A stretch of DNA of 64,000 nt from Cristatella mucedo (GCA_009760855.2 WPIO01000010.1:6640001-6704000); one strand, 5' to 3'. Positions 42,351-58,429 are shown, numbered from the stretch's first letter. Numbers and translations are program-made. Notes: generated from the letters alone by a model not told the origin.

Positions 42351-44030
42351 GCCGAGAAGAAACCATTTGCTAATTTGCAAAGCACCTGTCAGAGAGACCG
42401 ATGCCGGCTAGAACCATGTGGCTGCTGGCGACTAATTACAAGTGTTATTCAGAGCCCACAAGTGAGCGCTAGAGCGGAACAGATAGTTTGATGCGAGATT
42501 GATATGCATCAGTGAATCGATCTGAAATAGCGGCTCTATATGCCTGTTCAATTTATCTCTGAGGCGCCCCTTAAATATGCAATGTGTGGCTTATGCCTTA
42601 ATGGTGAGCCACTCCTTATGGATTTAGCCGTAGGTTATTACGGTAGTCCCTTTAGCAAATCACTGCAAGACATTAATTGACCAAGGGTTAGTGATATCAC
42701 GGTATCAAGCATGCAAAAGCCAATGATAGTCATGCTTGTGCCAGCGGGTGGAGCCAGCATTAAGACCTACCTGTATCAGATCTCCTTACTCTTCCAGTGT
42801 GGCCTTGAATTATTGGCTTGTCAAAATATAAGCATCACGCTGTCCCGTGTACTAATTTGAAATGTTTAGGCGACTGAGTCTGAGTGGGAGCAAACTGAGT
42901 GACTTTTACTCGAGAATGGGGACCTTGAAATCTATTTACGGCTTGCCTCGAGAAAGGTTTAGAAAGCAGTAGAATTCTGTGGCAGGTAAGGCTTTGAAGG
43001 CAGACAAGGCAAGTGGCTAGGTTTTTTGCATTCTGTAGAAGATTAAGAACATGAGATAGGAGCAATGAATAAAGGGAATTGTGGATATCTTGATATCACA
43101 AACGCATGAACTACAAGCAGTTTGGCTGCCGTACTTTGATCTAAGCAGGCCCTGATTTTTGTGGCTTTCCTTAGCTGAAATTAGGGGTCGACTTGACAGT
43201 AGCGAAACTTATCTTATCTAGTGGCTGAATAACGCACTGTGAGCAAGCACAGCTCAAATGAACAAAAACGACTCGATGCTCCCTGAATCGCGGGGACAAT
43301 TGAGCCAACGGTTGGTGCATAGTTGGCTTCGACTTAAGCGTTGCAACGGGAATACACGTGACAGGTGACTAGAGCGAGAAGTGAGTACTATACTGCCAGC
43401 ACATCCCAACGAATGAACGGCCCATTTACTGAACGACTGCAAAATATTACCGTAAATGGCTTATGGACTGAGAGCTAGGGAGCGTATGGTGCGAAGGCAG
43501 AGTGGAAGACATGGGAACTGATTAAGGTTGTACGACAAGCAAATCTGCTTGCTGACAAGCTGTAATACGGAGTAAAAAATTCATTTCATAACTTTCTAAA
43601 GAAATTCTACAATCATTTTCAATTACTTATTTAATAATCTATGTTAAATATTACTACGTTACGTTGCATTTAATGAAAACTGCCACCTTGCATGCTGACC
43701 TAATGATTTATGTCGAAATAAACTAGGAATTTGATACTGATTTTGAACTGATAAAGAAAATAGGCTAAAAGGTTGTCATGCATCATTCGGCACAGTTTTT
43801 TATGCTGGAAGATCGCTTACAGCTACTAACGTCTTTTTATTTTATCGCAGACAGTTTCAAAGGATGAGAAACCTCTCTAGTTTATTTCTCTGAGAAATCG
43901 TTGCAGAGCTCCGAAAATTTACTAAAAGAATCATTCTAGGAAGATTATTCAAGATCAGGATAATCTTGATTACCAGAAGCTCTTCTCGCTCTAGAAATCC
44001 AAAGATGATAGGTTGGCTAAGGTGAATTTT
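42350..44030. other. Intergenic DNA in unit C, nothing recognised
   Basis: Counterpart of 15,790-17,460. ORFs seen there in A are not preserved. Confidence 0.55.
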
Positions 44031-44034
44031 GCCA

Positions 44035-44210
44035 GCGGGATCATGGCCCAGGCGTAAAGTGCCTAATGCTCACTGTTCACGACCCATATCGTGGATTCGA
44101 GTCCTATAGTGGACTTTCCTTTAGTGCCCACTGCAAGGAATAGCAATAGCCTTTAATAATCTTTTGCCGTTATATCAATGAGCTGCTAAATCAGCTAATG
44201 TGTATTACTT
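44035..44210 (+). mobile_element. SINE family II relative (downstream of copy C)
   Basis: This is the block 2 copy of 17,468-17,640, with few substitutions. Confidence 0.5.
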
Positions 44211-44369
44211 ATTTATTTTGGTTTGTTTCATCTCAATAGCAAACACTGTCTCTATCTTTCACACTATTTTAGGTATTACAGAGATGTGCAAATTTTCTAA
44301 AATGTTACGTTGACGAACGCCAGAAGTCATAAATAAAATTATGTACGTCCACAAGGAATCGTCCAGTCA

Positions 44370-44800
44370 CTTACGGTCGCCTAAGAGAGTGTAGTAGGAT
44401 AGCCACGACAGCTGCCCGAACCAGCTCCAGTGTAGAAGCCATGAAAGCTGATATTACTTGTCACCAAGTAAAACACGGCACTGCATCACACTTGCATGGT
44501 AATACTCGCTGCCGCAAACTCGGCGTCCGTCTACCTATGATAGGGTCATGAAAATTACTGCCAACCATTCAGATCACTGATACTCTCCATTCACTCAAGC
44601 AGGCATCAAAGGGAACTTCATCTGCTGCCACTCTCTGAGTCTGCTGCTTGCGGATGCTACCTCAAACATTTGGTAATGCTTTATGTGCAGCATTTGCTCT
44701 GCAAACTGCCTAGAGACAGAGAGAGATCCAGTTCTCTGAGAGTGCTATATAAATCTGTTATTATAATTTTTAATAAAAAAAACGTTAGTAATAGATTATT
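44370..44800 (+). mobile_element. Candidate non-LTR 3' end, downstream of copy C
   Basis: This is the block 2 copy of 17,820-18,240 with the same GCTATATAAATC tail. Confidence 0.35.
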
Positions 44801-45389
44801 ATACTAAGTAGCAGGCCACTGGACAGCCACACCGTTAATTATATCGCAATCAAGATTAGGCTTTGGCTTTTCTCACCACATGAAATGCTTCTAGCATCTA
44901 TAGAAACTTATAGAATTTACGGTCACGGCTAATTGTGTACACGGTTAAGAACGGCCAGGTTGTAATTAGGGCCAAAATAGCGACGATGGTTTTATCTTGG
45001 CTACGTAGCCATTCCAAACGCTGCCAATAATTGAGCTTCTCTAATCACTGCATGCACTGCTATTCCAGTTCTATTGATTTCCTAGCGAACTCCAGCAGGT
45101 GTACTTTTTTATTTAGTACACCGTATAGTCAAGATTTCAGTTACTGTAGCCCTTTATAATAATTTTGATCAACAGCTCACCGAAAATTTACAACTTCGCT
45201 TCTTGCAAAAATTACAAAAAATACATGGCCTCGGTGTAAGTCTCTTCCGTCGTTTTCTGCCTCGTCTTTGGAGAGAGAAAGAGTTGAGAGCAATTGTGTG
45301 GCGTGAGGCAGAATCTTAGTTTGACAGGTAGCCAGAAGATTCTACGGCACTATGGATGCAGTATATCTTGAGCATGCTTCAATGGCACA

Positions 45390-45989
45390 TCCCAGCCCCG
45401 CCCCCTCCTCCCTCTGCTCAAGGAGCAAGGAGACAGTCTTGCTTCTGAGAAGGGCAGACATCAAAAGTAACCGTAAGCACTCGAGCTGCCTACTGTCGGT
45501 GCTGACGTGTTAATGCCCGGCGGTACGGCGTTAAAACGGAACAGGTAGACCCAGACCACGAGGATGACCGCCACAAAGGAGAACACGGTCGACAGGCAGT
45601 TACGGGCCCTTGGCACGATTCGAGTACGTCATCGCCTCGTCGTAGTTCCTCGCACCTCTCACTTTCGCCGAGTTCTAGAGCTCTGCTACAGCCAGCAGCA
45701 ACGGTCAAAGCAAGGTATTGAGCAGCGACCAGGTGACGTGCGTCGGCACTTTGAACCTGGTCAGCTGACTAACGACCGTCGCTCTCTGCTGCTGCTGCTG
45801 AAAAACGAAAAGCTGTAACCGTTTGCTCAATTCGGCGATGCCACGAAAGCGCTAGCCTACGTAATGCGCGTGCAAGCGGCCAAGATAAAGTAGTAGAAAG
45901 TCCGCATCTTGCTTTGTTAAAGATCTCTGCCAGAAATTCCCTTGCATATTTTAGGCCTCAGCTACTGATCCATCAGTTCCGGTAAGCTT

Positions 45990-45990
<1 letters not shown>
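45390..45990 (+). promoter_or_regulatory. GC-rich promoter-like island between C and D
   Basis: This is the block 2 counterpart of 18,820-19,520, with the CCCCGCCCC box near 45,397 and the donor-like CCGGTAAGC near 45,981. It lacks the 96-bp insertion found in block 1. Confidence 0.3.
45564..45818 (+). CDS. Small unrecognised ORF in the GC-rich island (block 2)
   Basis: This is an 84-codon ATG-TAA ORF matching the block 1 ORF except for the missing 32 residues and a few substitutions. Basic, no recognised domain. Confidence 0.2.
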   Translation: MTATKENTVDRQLRALGTIRVRHRLVVVPRTSHFRRVLELCYSQQQRSKQGIEQRPGDVRRHFEPGQLTNDRRSLLLLLKNEKL

Positions 45991-48690
<2,700 letters not shown>

Positions 48691-48699
48691 AGCAACTGC

Positions 48700-49499
48700 T
48701 CGCTCATTCCGCATAGCTGCAGTGTCGCTCGTCGTCGCGGCATAAGAGCGCCACAAGCCGCCGCCGCCGCCGCCGCGCCTCGCCGTTGAGAACGAGGAGC
48801 AGCAGAGGCCGGAGCAAGCAAGCGGCAGCTACGTCAGGCAGCGACGCACCGTGCACCGGACGGCGGGCAGGCCCGGGCAGGCCCGGATTGCTCTCTCGGC
48901 CGCGGAGCGGCCGCAGCAGCGACGCAGCTACTTCGCAGCGGCTTCAAACCGAGCAGCAGAGACTTTGCGAGCGGTTGGAGCGATTCGTGCAGCGGCGAGA
49001 GACGCCCGAGGGAATCGGGGGAAACGTCCGTACCTCCTCTGCAATGCTTCGGGTCAGCACCACCCATGGCCCTTGACGAGTGCCGACAAGAGTGCACAGC
49101 TGCAGTTGGGACATCTTTTGTAATAAATGCATTCACCGAAATTTTGTTTCAGACTGATTAAACCACGCAGAAGGTCTCACTTAGAAGGTTATTTGGTTAT
49201 TCGATGTTAAAGTTCGCACGAATGTCGGGCTTTGTTTACCCGTAACGCCATCGACAGGCGGCTGGCCGAGTAGAACAATGCCGTTCTATGTTGCACTTAC
49301 GTTCCAATCAATACATGTAGAGCCTTTTGAATAACGAGCACGGAGAAAGGCCTAGCCCAGGCTTTCGCGCGAGTATCGAAGGCCTTGATACACAATAACT
49401 GGTGATAACAACCGACGGCCGTCGTCACCACGCGTCAATATACATCCGTTCGTGAAGCGTTCTCGTTTGCAACGTCTACTTGGGGTTCATTTCGGCACT
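48700..49499 (+). promoter_or_regulatory. GC/CpG-rich 5' region of copy D, uninterrupted
   Basis: This region shows the CpG-rich block, the TACGTCA motif near 48,830, and the full sequence between the GC-rich part and the start codon without any inserted element. It is the best reference for the ancestral 5' region. An AATAAA at about 49,119 just upstream of the AT-rich part occurs in all copies and may be chance or the end of another transcript. Confidence 0.4.
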
Positions 49500-49724
49500 A
49501 TGCAGAAGCAATTTGATCCATACGGCCGAGTTAGCCAGAACATGGACGGTGCACTGCCACCACCAGCTTACCAGCCTCCAGCTGCGCCCAGCTACGGGCA
49601 GCCGTATACGTACGGCTTCGGTCCTCAGCCCGGCTATGGCGCCCAGGCAGGCAACAACTCTTTCGTGCCGTCGACGGGAAACAACCAAAACTCAAATATC
49701 AACGTTGTTTTCGCTCAGCCTCAG
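49500..49724 (+). other. Coding exon 1 of copy D
   Basis: This exon has 75 codons, ATG to CAG, with donor GTAAGC at 49725. About 13 residues differ from A/C, mostly small replacements in the Q/G/N-rich second half. Confidence 0.85.
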
Positions 49725-50329
49725 GTAAGCGCTGTAGTCCGAAGATCAAAATTGTGACGGTTAAAGAGGCAATTCAGACATTGGATAGCTAGGCGTGCTG
49801 AGCAGCTGTGTAGAAGTTTCACTCACGCGAGCTGCTGGATGCTTGCTCGTCTTGTGCAGCTAGTGCGTGCCGGCTGTACCGGGAGGTCAAATTAGGTTGA
49901 CGCCGACCGGCGAAGCCGACTATTAGTCACGCTAGATGGTTAGAAGTCCGTCGATCGCAGCTAGGTCTACACTCACTAACTGCAGAAAGGGGGCGGCTGG
50001 CTGCCCTTTCATTGGCAGTCGTCACACCCAATTTAGACGCAAGTTTTGAACTGGGCGATGCATCTAGCCCCACCCAAGCACCTGTACTACCTCCAAGAAT
50101 AAAGGTCACCAGTAAGATAGTGTGTGTGCAAAAGCAAGAAGATTGGTTTGGTAAGCCCTTGCGGCTATAAATTTAGTGGATCTACCTCGGTTATACCTGC
50201 ACTTGACTGCATGACGCCGCGTAGAGGTGTCAGCATACAAGCAGAGGCTAGGGAACCTGCCCAGACAAGCGTTTCTTTACTGTCCTCAACTTGCTTACGC
50301 AGACGCAATTTTCGGGCCCTCCTAGGCTG

Positions 50330-50407
<78 letters not shown>

Positions 50408-50411
50408 TCTG

Positions 50412-50442
<31 letters not shown>

Positions 50443-52957
50443 TTCTCTGTCTCGCTCTCTTCCCTGCTATGCTACAGTTAAGCCGCCTCATCACTGCATC
50501 CGTTTCAGTCCATTGCAGCTCACCACCCACTTGCCTGGTGGCCGTGAAATTTTCACAGTTTTCCGATGGCTCATGTTTTTCGCTTGCTCGCATATTCAGC
50601 ATGATAGTCGGGGAAAAACCTACCTAACTGACTTGAGTCACACAATGTGCCTCAGCACATTGTGTGACTTTCAGTTCTGACTTAAGTCGCAAAAGGAGCT
50701 ATGCAGTTCGGTCCCACAGGAGTACGGTCCCACCAGCTCTTTGAAACGCCGCCAGGCAGATGTTCGCATCCTTCAAAGCGGGCGTGGGCTGTAATTCAAG
50801 ATACGCACCCACTTTAATAAGAGCGCATTGGCCTCATGTTGGCATAACAAGCCACAATTGCAAGCCTCTATGCACTGAAACGTCTAAAAGCTCCCGCTGC
50901 CATTTATTTGAACTACATTTCCCCACCAGCATTGCAGCAAAGTGTGTACACTAAGACTTCTAAGCAGTGACTGACTCCTCTTAAATGTCAAAGACGGAGG
51001 TGTTGCAACTACTCAAATTACCCCTGGCAACCACTCCAAATCCTCATGGCACCACAATTTCAGCAATAGCTCTGATAAGCTTTAGTGATGAAACTGCGAT
51101 ATCAAATCAGAACTTGCATAGCACTAAAAAGTTGCATGCATTGCTTTGAATCCTGCTGCTATCAAACAGTCACGAGCCATTTTACCGGTTAGTGAACGTC
51201 TTTGACATAAGGCAAAAGACTATTTTACTGATTCATGGATTTTTTTGGACAAGCATAAATTTTAACTTATATTTTAACAATTAATTTAATAATTTATTTA
51301 TTTAATAGTATTAATAATTTTACATTAATAATAAAATATTAATATTTTTATATTATTATTTAAATAATATATCTGATAGCACAGCCACCCTGAGTAGCTT
51401 TGATGTTATTATAACTGGTGTATTAGAGAGTCAAATTTTTCTCGCTTACATAGTATATAGTTTCTTGTCAAAATAATTAGACTATATTTTAGTTAAGTTT
51501 TCCTTTGTTCGTATCTTACTTTTAAATTTATCATGCCACTGAATCATGCCATTTAATTATGGATATCTTGTGAGGAATAAATTTTCAATTACTTTTACCT
51601 TGTACGCATGTACGGAGCTTCTAGGTGAGAAACTGTTTATAAATATTTCATGGCACGCAAAACTTATAGCAGTGTTAATTGGTCCTCTATTTAAAATAGA
51701 CATGTTAAAAAGCCTAAATAGCGCTGACTTGAAGGTAGAGAATGTCTGCTGCAGCAGTCGATTCCATGGCGCTACAATACTTTATTATACCTCGAAAATT
51801 ATGGTTAACCGTGAAAGAAATGATGACTTTGAAAACATATAGTCTCATTTTGAAATTTCGCATTTTCTGCATCCAGGTTTTAATAACTGAATACCAGAAT
51901 ACTGGGTGCATCAGAATGATCATTTCTTGGTGGAAGAACGAGCTTGCTGCAAATTAACTTTCATCAAATATTTACGACTGCTTCGTTTTACTGGCAGAAT
52001 GCACTACTGGTAAAGCTTTGTCTAATCTCCTTCTTTTTGCCAAACTAAGTGTCTCACTCTATATTACAGCTTTATTACAGCTTTAATGGTTTGAAGCTTG
52101 AAAATAAATTACAAGGGCATGTATGATCATATTTGCAGGCTTAGTTGCATATCATGCACGAACTAAACGCCCGTTATCACATTAGCCGAAAGAGCTGCGA
52201 GTAGTGAGTTAAATATGTCGACACGGGATGTCACAAGGACATAGAAAACTCAAACATCGTATCCCCATTGCGGGCCCAAATATTTGCTATGTTGGTTATG
52301 CTATGTCAGTTAGCTAAAAAGGCAGTCTTTACTGTGGATCTGAGTTTTATCGAGCTAAATGTAACTTCGGAAGAGGAAGACGACATCCAGATATAACGAA
52401 GTGATAACACCGGAGACATGCTGGCCGAGTACATTCGAAGCATAGGCTTTACGATTTCTGCGTCCCGATATTTGTGCCTGTAACTCAAAAGTTGGTCATT
52501 GAAGCTGAAAGGGTTGCTGCGATATGGTGGGGGTGTCAAAAATGTATACTGAATGTAAGTTGAAAGAGTTCAACGTGCATGAAGGCGTGAAAACTCCCAC
52601 GACTTTATTCCATTTACCAACGACTATTATTTGTCGACTTCTCTCCGTTCTGGAACTGTTCCTAAACTTCTGACAATCAATTACCAAAACCTGACATTAT
52701 GTTTTGCTAAAAAAGCTTAATAGGGGCCTAAGTGAGATGGGCCACTCGTTTTCTTTTTGTAATTTACATTAAATTGCGGATCCCAAGTCTGAATTCGGAT
52801 CCTTATAACAAGCTCAGTTGTAAGACCTACGTTTTAGACCTAAGTTGTTAGACCTACACTCTTTAACGTCTGGAAAATACTTTCATGCACTAATTATTAC
52901 CGAGCCATTTAAATATATATATATATATATATGTATGTATATATATATATATATGTT

Positions 52958-53010
<53 letters not shown>

Positions 53011-54557
53011 GTGTTTGTGTGTGGCCATTATCTGCCATTGCCCGGTCTTTCCCGACCGCTGGCTACGGGTCGGTGGTGGTGAGGCCCTTCGTAGTCGGAG
53101 TTCTCGGCTTGTTGTGGCCAAACAATGAAGCCCAGCGGACCTCGGCATTCTACCTGCTGTGCGAACGGCCTTACAGCCACTGTGCGTCTCCAACGCCATT
53201 ATCGGTAAAATTATGGTAAAATTTACTGTTCGGTGAAAAATTAATGTACAGCATTTCAATGTCTACATAAGTTATATGAATCAGCCATATCCAGGACTGT
53301 TCTTACAGACGGGCTTGGTTCTTAGCTCAGGAGTAGGTAGGGTGCTCATTCTTCACGACCCGCGACCCAGGTCGTGAGTTCGAGTCCTGCCTGCCGTGAT
53401 GGGCGTTCTTCAATTTCCCACTGCAAGTGGTGGCGACTTCCGTTTTTGCTCTTTTGCTAGTGAAATACGGGGCTGAAAAGACAGCTATACTCAACCTTTG
53501 GTAATAGGATTTCAGTGTTCGTTACCCAAAATAGCGAAAGGGCTAATAATAGAATAACCCGTCACTGCGACTTCTGAAAACAACAAAACGAACCTTCTAA
53601 ACGAAAGAGAAATTGGTCAAAGCAGAATTTTAATAAAAAATCATTATGTCTCATGCTGTCCGAGACATGCAAAACGGGCCTTCGCCCTTTTAAAGCTCTG
53701 CGTTACGTTCTCACTTATAATCCGACAAGATTTTCCGGTTAATTTAGATCGCTGAGTAAGAATCAGAGACTGAGAAAGACACTTTATATTTACATTTGAA
53801 TACATCTTTGCCAATTCTGATGTAGTCCTCTGAGAAATTCACGAGTACACTAAGCACATTTTGGGCGTGCTTATTTTTAAACTGGGTTAATGTAAAATGG
53901 GAGCGTAAAAATGCATGACTGTTGTATTGCTCTCATCCAACATCCCCACGTATAGTTGCTATGTGAACTGCCATTCAAACCAATTGAAACTGTTAAAGAA
54001 CAGGAGCCTATTTTTTTTCGTGATGCCAGGCGCATGGGGTTAGAATTTTTAATAGCGGAGAGACCATTGTGAACTTGTTGCACGTAACTTCATCGAAGGC
54101 GCTAAGACGGGCATACTGGCATTTTCCGTTGCAGCCCGTCGTCGTGGTCAGCCAGCCGGTCACAGTCTTCACTCCGCCCAGCTACATTGGCTGGTCAATT
54201 TTCAACTTTCTCTGCTGTTTCTGGCCTCTCGGGCTTGCGGCTTTGATTTTCTCCGTCAAAGTAGGAGGGTCGAGGACAGAAGTGGAGGCGAGGAAATACT
54301 CGCTAACTGCCAGAAATCTCAACATCTCGGCCACGGTGCTGGGTCCGGTGCTGGCCGCTATCATCACGGCAGTGGTTGTGGGCACGGCTGTGGCAAAGGC
54401 TTATTCTTCTGGTTATTACTATGACGCTAATTCCGGCTACTACGGCTATTCTGGATATTCTGGCTACTACGGCTATTCTGGATATTCTGGCTACTACGGC
54501 TATTATGGATATTCTGGCTACTACGGCTATTATGGATATTCTAGCTACTACGGCTAG
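49500..54557 (+). CDS. CD225/dispanin (IFITM-like) two-TM protein, copy D
   Basis: The coding parts are 49500-49724 and 54135-54557, giving 215 aa. The phase-0 intron of 4,410 bp has donor GTAAGC and acceptor TTGCAG. It keeps PPAY at 21-24 and PPSY at 89-92. TM1 contains LCCFWPLG, so it has the adjacent cysteine pair usual in CD225 proteins, where A and C have C-W. The loop signature ARKYSLTARNLNIS is unchanged. The Tyr/Gly tail is nine residues longer than in A and C, equal to one 27-nt unit. The 5' region is uninterrupted and GC-rich, without the foldback/LINE insertion of A and C. A canonical AATAAA follows the stop by about 280 bp. D looks closest to the ancestral architecture (inference). 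Confidence 0.87.
50329..50460. repeat. Microsatellite (CT)n, copy D intron
   Basis: This is a nearly pure CT tract homologous to that after exon 1 of B. Confidence 0.95.
50636..50669. repeat. Perfect inverted repeat (15-bp arms, 4-bp loop), copy D intron
   Basis: This is the same hairpin as at 23,917-23,950, conserved between B and D. Confidence 0.9.
50674..52905. other. Copy D intron, no gene seen
   Basis: AT-rich, with a TTATTA-rich stretch at 51,255-51,372. Up to about 52,200 it is shared with B and beyond that only with A and C. Confidence 0.6.
52912..53023. repeat. Compound microsatellite (AT)n(GT)n, copy D intron
   Basis: This is the ortholog of the A and C loci, with a longer AT part and a shorter GT part. 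Confidence 0.95.
53315..53520 (+). mobile_element. tRNA-derived SINE, family II (copy D intron)
   Basis: This is the ortholog of 33,588-33,790 with B box GTCGTGAGTTCGAGTCC. Its presence in A, C and D dates it before the unit duplication. Confidence 0.65.
54135..54557 (+). other. Coding exon 2 of copy D (CD225 domain and longer Tyr/Gly tail)
   Basis: The acceptor AG is at 54133-54134 and the stop TAG at 54555-54557. The exon encodes 140 residues. The end of the exon is a coding minisatellite of alternating GGCTACTACGGC and TATTCTGGA blocks. Confidence 0.87.
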
Positions 54558-54838
54558 TATGGCTAGGATGGCTGTGAGCATTGAAAGCAACGCTCAACAC
54601 AGCCAGCTATTGTCGCGCAGTGTTCCCACGGCACTGTCATGTTTAGTTTTACGTAAGCGATCAGCTCAGTGCTTGGGGCTGCCAGTACAGCGAGTCCAAC
54701 AATTGACTCGTGCATCTCTTTATTTACTCATAAGCATTCATCCTCGATGCAAATGTATTGCTGTCGTATAAATATTTCATTCGTCGCTGGCTTTTGCTAA
54801 AGTATTCACGGAAGGCATACCTGAAGTTTTCAAACTAG

Positions 54839-54844
54839 AATAAA
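54839..54844 (+). promoter_or_regulatory. Candidate poly(A) signal of copy D
   Basis: A canonical AATAAA lies 282 bp after the stop codon. The aligned site in A (about 8716) and C reads AATTAA, so the signal would be lost there. No transcript evidence is available. Confidence 0.4.
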
Positions 54845-56200
54845 TCTAGAATCAATCAGATACAAATGTAAAGATGCATCACCAGATGCTAGCTCGAGGA
54901 TCATTTTTAATTGCTGTCTGAGACGTCCACGTAATGTCGGAAATGTGCAACCCGACGCACAGTCAAATTGGTAAGAGAAATTTTTCACTTTAATGAAAGA
55001 AATGTGTAAAAGCATGCGAGAGATAGTTTAAGAATGAATTAATTATCTCGCTAATGCACAGGAATCTCAGCCCGAAACGAAAATCATTCGAACACTTTTA
55101 GGAGTCCACATCATATGATGATCATAGGATGAGCACCAGATATGCGATAGAAAGCAAGACGCCCGGCGCACCATGATAGATACGATAGGACTAAATTCTA
55201 TATGGCTCGTGAACAGGTAAGACAGACAAACAGTGGTAATACCTTCAAGCTGAGCGACCAAAACGGTAATAGAGCTACGTGCTCAAAGTAAAGTTGACTA
55301 TGACATCGGGACACAGCAAGAAACCACTTTTTGCTTGGCTCAAATATTTTTTGCTTTGCTTCCAAAAATTGGTCGTAAATTTGTGTGCCCATTCTTTTCG
55401 ATTTACTTCGACGCTAGGTCAAGGTTATTGAAAATAATTAGGTTATGACCCTACCTAGGTATTACAACGACCTTATGCCACAAAAGATAGCAGACTAATC
55501 GAAGAGGCCAAAATACATTAGATAGTTTGCTTTAAAACGAATGCGCACTTTCATTGAGGGCTGAATATTACATTAGACGTTTGTAGTTCAGGCCTCTTTG
55601 AAGAACTCGACCTCTACCTGACTCTCACAGCTTTTCATTTGCGATCATGTCTGAAGAAATGCTAGCAAAATTTGAGTCTTCTAGGTTCGATTAGAGTCTG
55701 CTGTCTGCTGAAAGACTCAGTGTCGTTCTTAGAAAAATCCGAAACTTAATATTCACAACTAATATTTCCAGCTATCTCCTCTCTCACCTTGAATGATCTG
55801 CAGCCCTCTCCAGGGTTCAAAAACGCTATTCATTGTGAAATTACGTGAAACTATGGTTAGGCACAGCCTGAAGAAAGTGGAATAGCGTATACATGGATAG
55901 TGCGAGGAGAACATGTCGCTCACGTGTCAGTGCAGCTCAATAAGTGATTACTGAAATTTCTAACAGATTGAGTGTGACTGAGACTTGCATTAATTGTAAC
56001 TTTAGTGTAACTAAAACGTTCTCTGGTTAGTTTAATCTCTAAACACTCAGCTAAATTGCTTATTCATAGGAACCAAGGGAAGAAACTGACTTGTTTGACT
56101 TAATTTCCATGCAGGAGCGAACAAATACTGTTAATGCCATTAAGTAAGGACTAAACTAATAGGAGAGTGATAATTAGTTTGTGGGTGGGTAAATGTGTTG
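54845..56200. other. 3' flank of copy D, no gene seen
   Basis: AT-rich and aligning with the A and C 3' flanks at lower similarity. No ORF shared by all three units. Confidence 0.55.
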
Positions 56201-56204
56201 CTTT

Positions 56205-56465
56205 AATAATGATAATAAAACTTTTGCTCTAGAGCCATCATATCATGTCATAATGCTCAAACCCTTTCTAGGCGTTTAACGTTTGCTTCAAAGAACACTA
56301 GATCGAACGTTTAGTGATAGCTTGCTCAATTACAACTAGCACGACATGGTTAGAGATAGCATGTACAGTGTCATCATGCAAATACGATTAGTGGCAGAAT
56401 GCACAGTTTTGGCACAAATGAATACACAAAGTACGAATCAAATGGACCTCTAAAAATGTTGTGGT
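56205..56465. repeat. Interspersed repeat family IV (downstream of copy D)
   Basis: This is the unit D counterpart of 10,085-10,360, moderately diverged. Confidence 0.5.
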
Positions 56466-56554
56466 GGATAGATTGCCTCTAAAACCAGAAGGGAACTTAC
56501 TAGCAAGGTTTTAAGTTTCAATATATGAGTTCAACTGGTCTGCCGAGATTCATT

Positions 56555-57010
56555 CCGTTAGCTTTAGTAGGAATGCTAAAAAGGAGAGGGGCCGAAGTTG
56601 CTCAAGTTCTCTTGGTCTAGTGTGGCTTTCCTGAGTAGTTGCCTGGTTACAGCCTTTTTGAAAGGTGCTGTGACATGACCTGAGGCTAAGGACATATTTA
56701 TTAAGTTAGTGACGTATGGCAGCAGCAGATCAATGCAGGGTAAAAGCATAAAGTTGGGAATAGGGTATAGAGCACTAGTTGTATTCTTCGATATGGTTAT
56801 GCACTTAAGGACGTGGTCACTAGTGGCGTCCATGAATGCAGACATCGAGGTGCTACATATAATTGAGGAACATAGCTCTAGGGGAGATGCTCCCACCCTA
56901 GGAATGGGCTTCCTGATATTGTTTATCTTGTTGACAGATACGCTACAGAAGCGATCATCTAGATTATCACAAGAATCATTAGGTAAGAAGCTGGTCTTGG
57001 GGCGGTTAAG
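56555..57010 (-). mobile_element. LINE reverse-transcriptase fragment, minus strand (copy D flank)
   Basis: This is the same fossil as at 37,150-37,600, with an open reverse frame of 106 codons. Its presence in A, C and D places the insertion before the units duplicated. Confidence 0.7.
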
Positions 57011-58350
57011 AAGATGATTTATCTGTCATATGCATCAGCTTGTATGCACTGTGCATCTGTGATCCAGATATGTTTGCCTAGAAGCTAGGCTTTGGCGACG
57101 ATCACTCAATTAATATTACGGTATAATCAATTGGTATACTAATTTGTATAAGCCACTGTATTCCTCGCACGCCTGTCAATAAATACGACGGTCCTGATCT
57201 TCTGCAAGCTTGTTTAAGCTTTTGCATAGTTGACCCAGTTAGTCTAACGTCTGAGGTCAAACATAGGCCTATGGGCGAGGGCTCACAGTACATTCAGTCA
57301 GAGGTGCAAGCACGTCGAGCATGACAGCTTGGATTGTTTTGGAGCAATTCACTAATGCTTACAGGTCAGAAGGGGATTGAGCAGCAGATACGAAGCACAT
57401 ATTTTCGTACGAACAGCTTCAAAAATGTCAATATTCTTGAGGTTTCGAGATTCACGTGTGATTTTAGATGAGGGGGAGGGAACACAAACTAGGCTGAAGG
57501 AGATGTTCAAATGACTAAATAAGCAGAATTCGGTAATAAATGACTTTAATAGGTTGGACTTTTTGGAAAAGATTTGTTCGGCTGGTTTATCATTGGAGTC
57601 AATTTGCTAATCAGAGGCATTCTGTTAGTCAATATGAAGAAATTTCGGAAATGAGAAAGGTTAGTGTGGTGCGGCTTCTGGAATGCTATTCTCTCGCCTA
57701 AGTTTCTCCTAAAAATGCAATGCGTTCATTAACAATTCAATGTCAACTTACAAAACACGTTTTTTATGTAAATTTGAAAGGCAAATTACCTCATTATTTT
57801 ACTGATTTATATTATGGTCATGAACACGCCATTAAGAATTGCACTTTTTGGATTAAGCTCATTCGTTTAGTGTTCCCCTGTTTATTGGTTCAAGGTTGAA
57901 TTCCTACTACTTATTTTAAGAAATGTATACCTGATGAGCAAAGCCTACATTCGAATAAATCTACTCCCGCAAGTTACCTATATCTACAGATAAGTGCAAA
58001 AAATATACAAGCACGTACACATTCCTGCATTTATTGGTCTGTAAGTATTATAATCTAACTTCGCATAGCATCAAAAGATAACTTGGACTTTCTTTGCCCT
58101 TTACATAATCTGGAAAATGATAGCAGCTTACCAGAGATATGAACAGCATTGTTTAAGCAAGCCTAAGCACATAAAGGCCAACACGAACGTAAATAGCAAA
58201 TGCTGTTGAATAAGATTTATATTTAGGTTACTTTTCAAAAAAAATTAGCCACGATATTTCACTAGGTGTAGTATAACCTAGTACAGGGCTATTGTTATTA
58301 CCAACTCATGACCCGGTATCAAAATAATTCGTAGTTGTTAGTGTCAAGGC
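57010..58350. other. Intergenic DNA in unit D, nothing recognised
   Basis: Counterpart of 10,900-12,235 with many indels. Confidence 0.55.
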
Positions 58351-58353
58351 TAA

Positions 58354-58354
58354 A

Positions 58355-58389
<35 letters not shown>

Positions 58390-58393
58390 TATG
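58354..58393. repeat. Microsatellite (AT)n, downstream of copy D
   Basis: Short AT tract with one GT interruption, at the locus of 12,240-12,412. Confidence 0.9.
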
Positions 58394-58429
58394 AAGGTGT
58401 TTATGCATATAATTGATTTAACAGCCTCA

